DNA from: Ectocarpus siliculosus
Taxonomy: Eukaryota; Sar; Phaeophyceae; Ectocarpales; Ectocarpaceae
Assembly (NCBI GenBank): GCA_000310025.1
Contig: FN649727.1
Span: forward strand, 1,522,540 to 1,586,539
Length of the DNA: 64,000 nt
Reading direction: 5' to 3'
Below, piece by piece: positions 60,664 to 64,000 of the stretch (its first letter is position 1; each line of letters begins with the position of its first letter). The notes beneath the pieces were generated by a model. The model saw only the letters and a program-made list of their open reading frames with translations, did no database searches and had not been told where the DNA came from. Position numbers and translations under genes: made by a program.

Positions 60664-63600
60664 ATGTCGGACGTTCCCGGCTCGAAACGTGCGGCGGGCA
60701 GGGACGAAGATTCCGCGGGGACCCCCGAGGGAGGCGGGGCGGGGTCCGCACCGACCAAGCGCCCCCGCACCATCGCCGAGTACGGAGGTGCGTCATCATC
60801 CAGCAGCGGCGGGGCAGAGGGAGGGGGCTCCGCGGCCTCGCCCGACGACCTGCAAGGAACGGGGCCAAGGACGATCGTGACCTTCAACCTAAACGGAGCT
60901 AGTCCACGGCTGGCCAAGAACTGGAACGAGATCAAAGGCTTTCTGGAGGAGCACAAGCCGGACTTGGTCTGCTTCCAGGAGGTAAAGGGGTAGCTAGGAG
61001 GACGTCGCCGGAGGGAGGGGGGGTGGTATGCTGTAGAGCGCACGCGGGGGGGGCTGATGTGGTGCCGCTATGTGTTTGCCAGTTTCACCGACGTTGGTCG
61101 GCACACGGCATATTCGGAGACCAAAGCGCTTGGTAGTTCCACCCAAGCCAATCAGCCTCACGGGCTTCGGTACCGCCCGACCGGCATTACTCATGCCCCC
61201 CACAGTACACATTCTCGCCGTCTTTCCGGAGGAATTTGGTGAGGTGAGGGCGTAATCATTTTTGCTTGCCTTGGTTTGTTGACCACGTTGGTCGATGACC
61301 CTTTTTTGAGACGAAACGCTGCTCCTACAAGTACTCCTTCCCGAGACAACCTTCAAGCATTGCAGCCTTCTCGAGATGGGTCACGCCGTGTTTGGCACGG
61401 AGGGAATCACGACACGTGTGAGATGCTTCCTTACCATTTGATGCGTTAGTGCAGCGGTCGTCTTCTGGACCCATCGTATCTTGGCGGCACACTTGTCCCC
61501 GTCGGAACCATTCGTGTGTTGTCTTCCATCTTCTCCTCTACATAGCACCCCGTTTTTATAGAGATCGTGGTGCGTACTCATGTGCCCCATTTACTTCTGG
61601 CCGTGCGGTATCGGTGCCATCAACCAGGCAGGCATGGTTCTTCGCGTTTTGATCTATGAAGACGTTGCGACCGAAGAAAATAAAGAGTTGACCTTTTAGT
61701 GCTGCTTCTCTCGCATTTTTTTTCTCTGCACTTGCTGCAGCCTGTGTTGCGCGTACCCCCACTGTTGCGCGTGAAGTACCAAGATTGAACTAAGGGGGTG
61801 TACCTCTTTCTCTTCGGCCCGTGATAGTGACTCCTAGTCTCAGCTGATACCTCGCATAGCGCGCAGAGGGAGTGGAGGACTCCAGAATATCTGTGGTTGA
61901 TTTCTATTGACGTGCGGAGACCCCTCGGGGCCAGTTTATTTGAGTGTACCTTTTTAGGGTAAGTTAACCTGTGACCACGGGAATCGACCGCGTCGAGTGT
62001 TGGATCAGTACGGGCATACGAAGGTACTGGGTAGAGAGAGATCGGAACGGTTTTTAATGTGAAGACAACAACAACAACAACTCGAACAACTACTGCTAAT
62101 CCCTGGTTGTCTATCCCCCCTTTCTTCGCGACAATTAGGCCATTTTTTTCTTTCCTTCCTTTCATCTCCGCGTGTGGGTGACTACGACTTAGGTCCGCCT
62201 GCCGGCGAAAGGTGTGCCCAAGGCTAAGAAGGAGGACGACACCGGGCGGAAACGATGGCAGCTGAAGGTGAGAGTGATATGTATGTGACTTTGTGCATGT
62301 AGGCGCGTATTTTGCCTTCCGGACACATACAACTCATCAAGATCTGTTGAGTGAGTTGATCGAACCCAGCCCTCGTCTGCCAGTCTCTTGAACAGCTGCG
62401 GTGGGGTCTCTTTCTTGTGAAACACATGCAGGCTTTCCATGGCAACGCCCGACGACATAATTTCAATGCAGCAGGGGCGCAAAACATTCCTCAGCCCTCT
62501 CCGACAACGGCCGGCCGAAAAGATTCCCTCTTGGAATTTAGATCACACTTCGCATCCCGCGCACATGGGGGGCACATCGTGTGCTACTATTAGCCCCTCT
62601 GACTCGGATTCATTTCACTCATTTGCCGTTTTTCATGTTTGGTTTGTGTGTGTGTTTGTGTGTGTATGTATTTTTCCTTCCAGGATGACACCGCGGCGGA
62701 CAGGAAGGATATCGCTCTGGTGGACAGGACGCTCAGAGCGCTGGCCCGGCGGCTGGGCTATCGTCTGGTGATGAGCCTGGCCAACTCCAAGTACGCCGGC
62801 ACGGCCGCCCTCATCAGGTACAGCACGTACGTGGTGCCCGGGGTTACGCTGGAGCAGTGGAGGGGGCGGTGAGCAAGTACTGCTGTTGCCTCTACCCTTG
62901 AGCCCGGAATAGCACCCCGAACGGATCTCGTTCCATTTGTCCGGAATAGCGTCCCAAACGGATGTTGTGCCCCGTTTTTTTTTACATCTGGCTCGTGATG
63001 TCTGTGTTTGTTGCAGTGCTTCAGTGTTGTGTGTGTTTTCTTGAAGAGCCACTGCTGTTCAACACAAGCCTCGTCCCATTCCCCGCAGCACTTGGGGGGC
63101 GGTTTTCGCCATCACTCCTGTTACGATAGCCTTCGCGGGAAGGTTAGGGTTGTCGGCGCTGGACCTTCCGGAACCCCTCGTGGGTGCTGCAACTCTTGTT
63201 CGTCTTCTAGCCTTGACTTGTCTTGGCCACTTTTTTGGGCCGGTGTCTTCTTTCTCTCCTATTTTCTGATTACTGCTTGGTCAACCCGTTCGTGTTCTTC
63301 TTTGCCCTCCTAATTTCTTCGTCGTCCACATGCGGGCTATTGTTGCGCCTCGCAAGCGTGTGAATTGTGCGACTGGTGGTGCAGCGTTTCTCAAGATTTT
63401 TCTGACCGCCGCAGGCATTCATCTCGCGGTGCCTGTACCTCGACCTGATCCTGTCTGTGCCTCGATCGACTGGGTGAATGATCTTGTTGTTTTCTGTCCT
63501 TACGGTGGTGCTGCAGCCCCAGACCTCGTTGTTTGTCGAGCTTGCGTTTGACCAAGGTCTCTGTGTGGGCGGCTTTCTTTCGAGTAGTGGCGGCGGCGAA

Positions 63601-64000
63601 GGATTATCAATCATCCATCCTTCTCGGTCTCGCTGACCCCGTACGCTTCCTTTTTGTGAAACTGTCGACCCGCCGTAAACACACCCATTTTGCGTGTATC
63701 ACCCCGCGAATCCGTTGATTAGACTTGTGCCACCGGTGGATCCATGGAACACGAACGGAGAAGAAGACAAATAGAAGACCGAGCGTTGGAAGGAGTACGA
63801 ACGATAAAGAGGATTTCCCAGTTAGCCTACCGTCTGGTTCCTTACCCCAACGCTGGTTCTATCGCGATCAAGTGCACTGGAGGGGTGTCAAATTCTGTCA
63901 GGGCACTCGCCCGACAACATGATAGTTCTGTTGCAAATGGCGCGCTTTGGAGAGGGCGAAACTCCTTTCCGACTGGCCTCCCCATGTTCCGATATGTACC
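60664..64000 (+). CDS. Exonuclease III / AP endonuclease family protein, 5' part
   Basis: Exons 60664-60981, 62193-62267 and 62684-62868 join in phase. A fourth exon at 63089-63142 fits the phase (RTWGAVFAITPVTIAFAG) but is weakly supported, and the rest of the gene lies in the last kilobase or beyond the window. After a disordered N-terminus with a possible nuclear signal (TKRPR, residues 31-35), the endonuclease/exonuclease/phosphatase fold begins: TIVTFNLNGASPRLAKNWNE with the catalytic-type Asn75 (compare WNVDG in human APE1), then KPDLVCFQE with the metal-binding Glu106 (compare LQETK). Exon 2 is a Lys-rich insert (LPAKGVPKAKKEDDTGRKRW), not usual in the family. Exon 3 reads LARRLGYRLVMSLANSKYAG then TAALIRYSTYVV, matching the strand around YAGVALL. 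Family members cut DNA at abasic sites in base-excision repair. The later catalytic Asp/His residues are not visible, so activity cannot be judged. Confidence 0.78.
62052..62085 (+). repeat. Short dispersed repeat with (CAA)n, copy 4
   Basis: CGGTTTTTAATGTGAAGACA followed by ACAACAACAAC. It shares both the CGGAACGGT lead-in and the CAA run with the inverted copy at 10174-10213. It lies in intron 1 of the endonuclease gene. Confidence 0.55.

Overview
The window is nuclear DNA from an intron-rich eukaryote, most likely a brown alga (Ectocarpus-like stramenopile). The signs are short exons in long introns, GT-AG splice sites throughout, single genes alternating between strands, GC-rich coding sequence with polyA, polyG and polyQ tracts, many dispersed repeats, and a ferredoxin-dependent nitrite reductase with a heterokont-style plastid leader. 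The organism is an inference; no search could be run. Gene models were built by hand by joining exons at splice sites and checking that reading phase is kept.

Layout. 1-2167 (+): last two exons of an unrecognised protein with a long low-complexity tail. 5187-12637 (+): small PH-domain protein, five exons, with a 1 kb Harbinger-like element and an assembly gap (10240-10403) in intron 2. 16023-18237 (-): small protein with one C-terminal membrane segment, divergent from 18459-24150 (+), a Bem46/ABHD13-type alpha/beta hydrolase of 347 residues in seven exons. 24151-28360: gene-poor and repeat-bearing. 28361-40169 (-): complete ten-exon ferredoxin-nitrite reductase of 593 residues, with introns rich in repeats. 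40170-43001: no convincing gene. 43002-47523 (-): small signal-peptide and membrane protein (one exon not found), whose start region overlaps head-to-head with 47372-54844 (+), a ten-exon pentatricopeptide-repeat (PPR) protein of up to 1161 residues. 56936-58714 (-): single-exon BMT5-like methyltransferase fused to C2H2 zinc fingers. 60664 to beyond the window (+): exonuclease III/AP endonuclease-type nuclease, first exons only.

The genes do not form a pathway. Nitrite reductase belongs to nitrate assimilation in the plastid, the PPR protein to organellar RNA processing, the BMT5-like protein probably to rRNA modification and the AP endonuclease to DNA repair. No tRNA, rRNA, CRISPR or viral gene was seen. 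The main unexplained material is the repeats: a TIR element with a TAA target duplication, a C-tailed dispersed family, a repeat carrying a conserved hydrophobic reading frame, an inverted repeat pair inside a nitrite reductase intron, and tandem arrays, one of which forms a splice acceptor.
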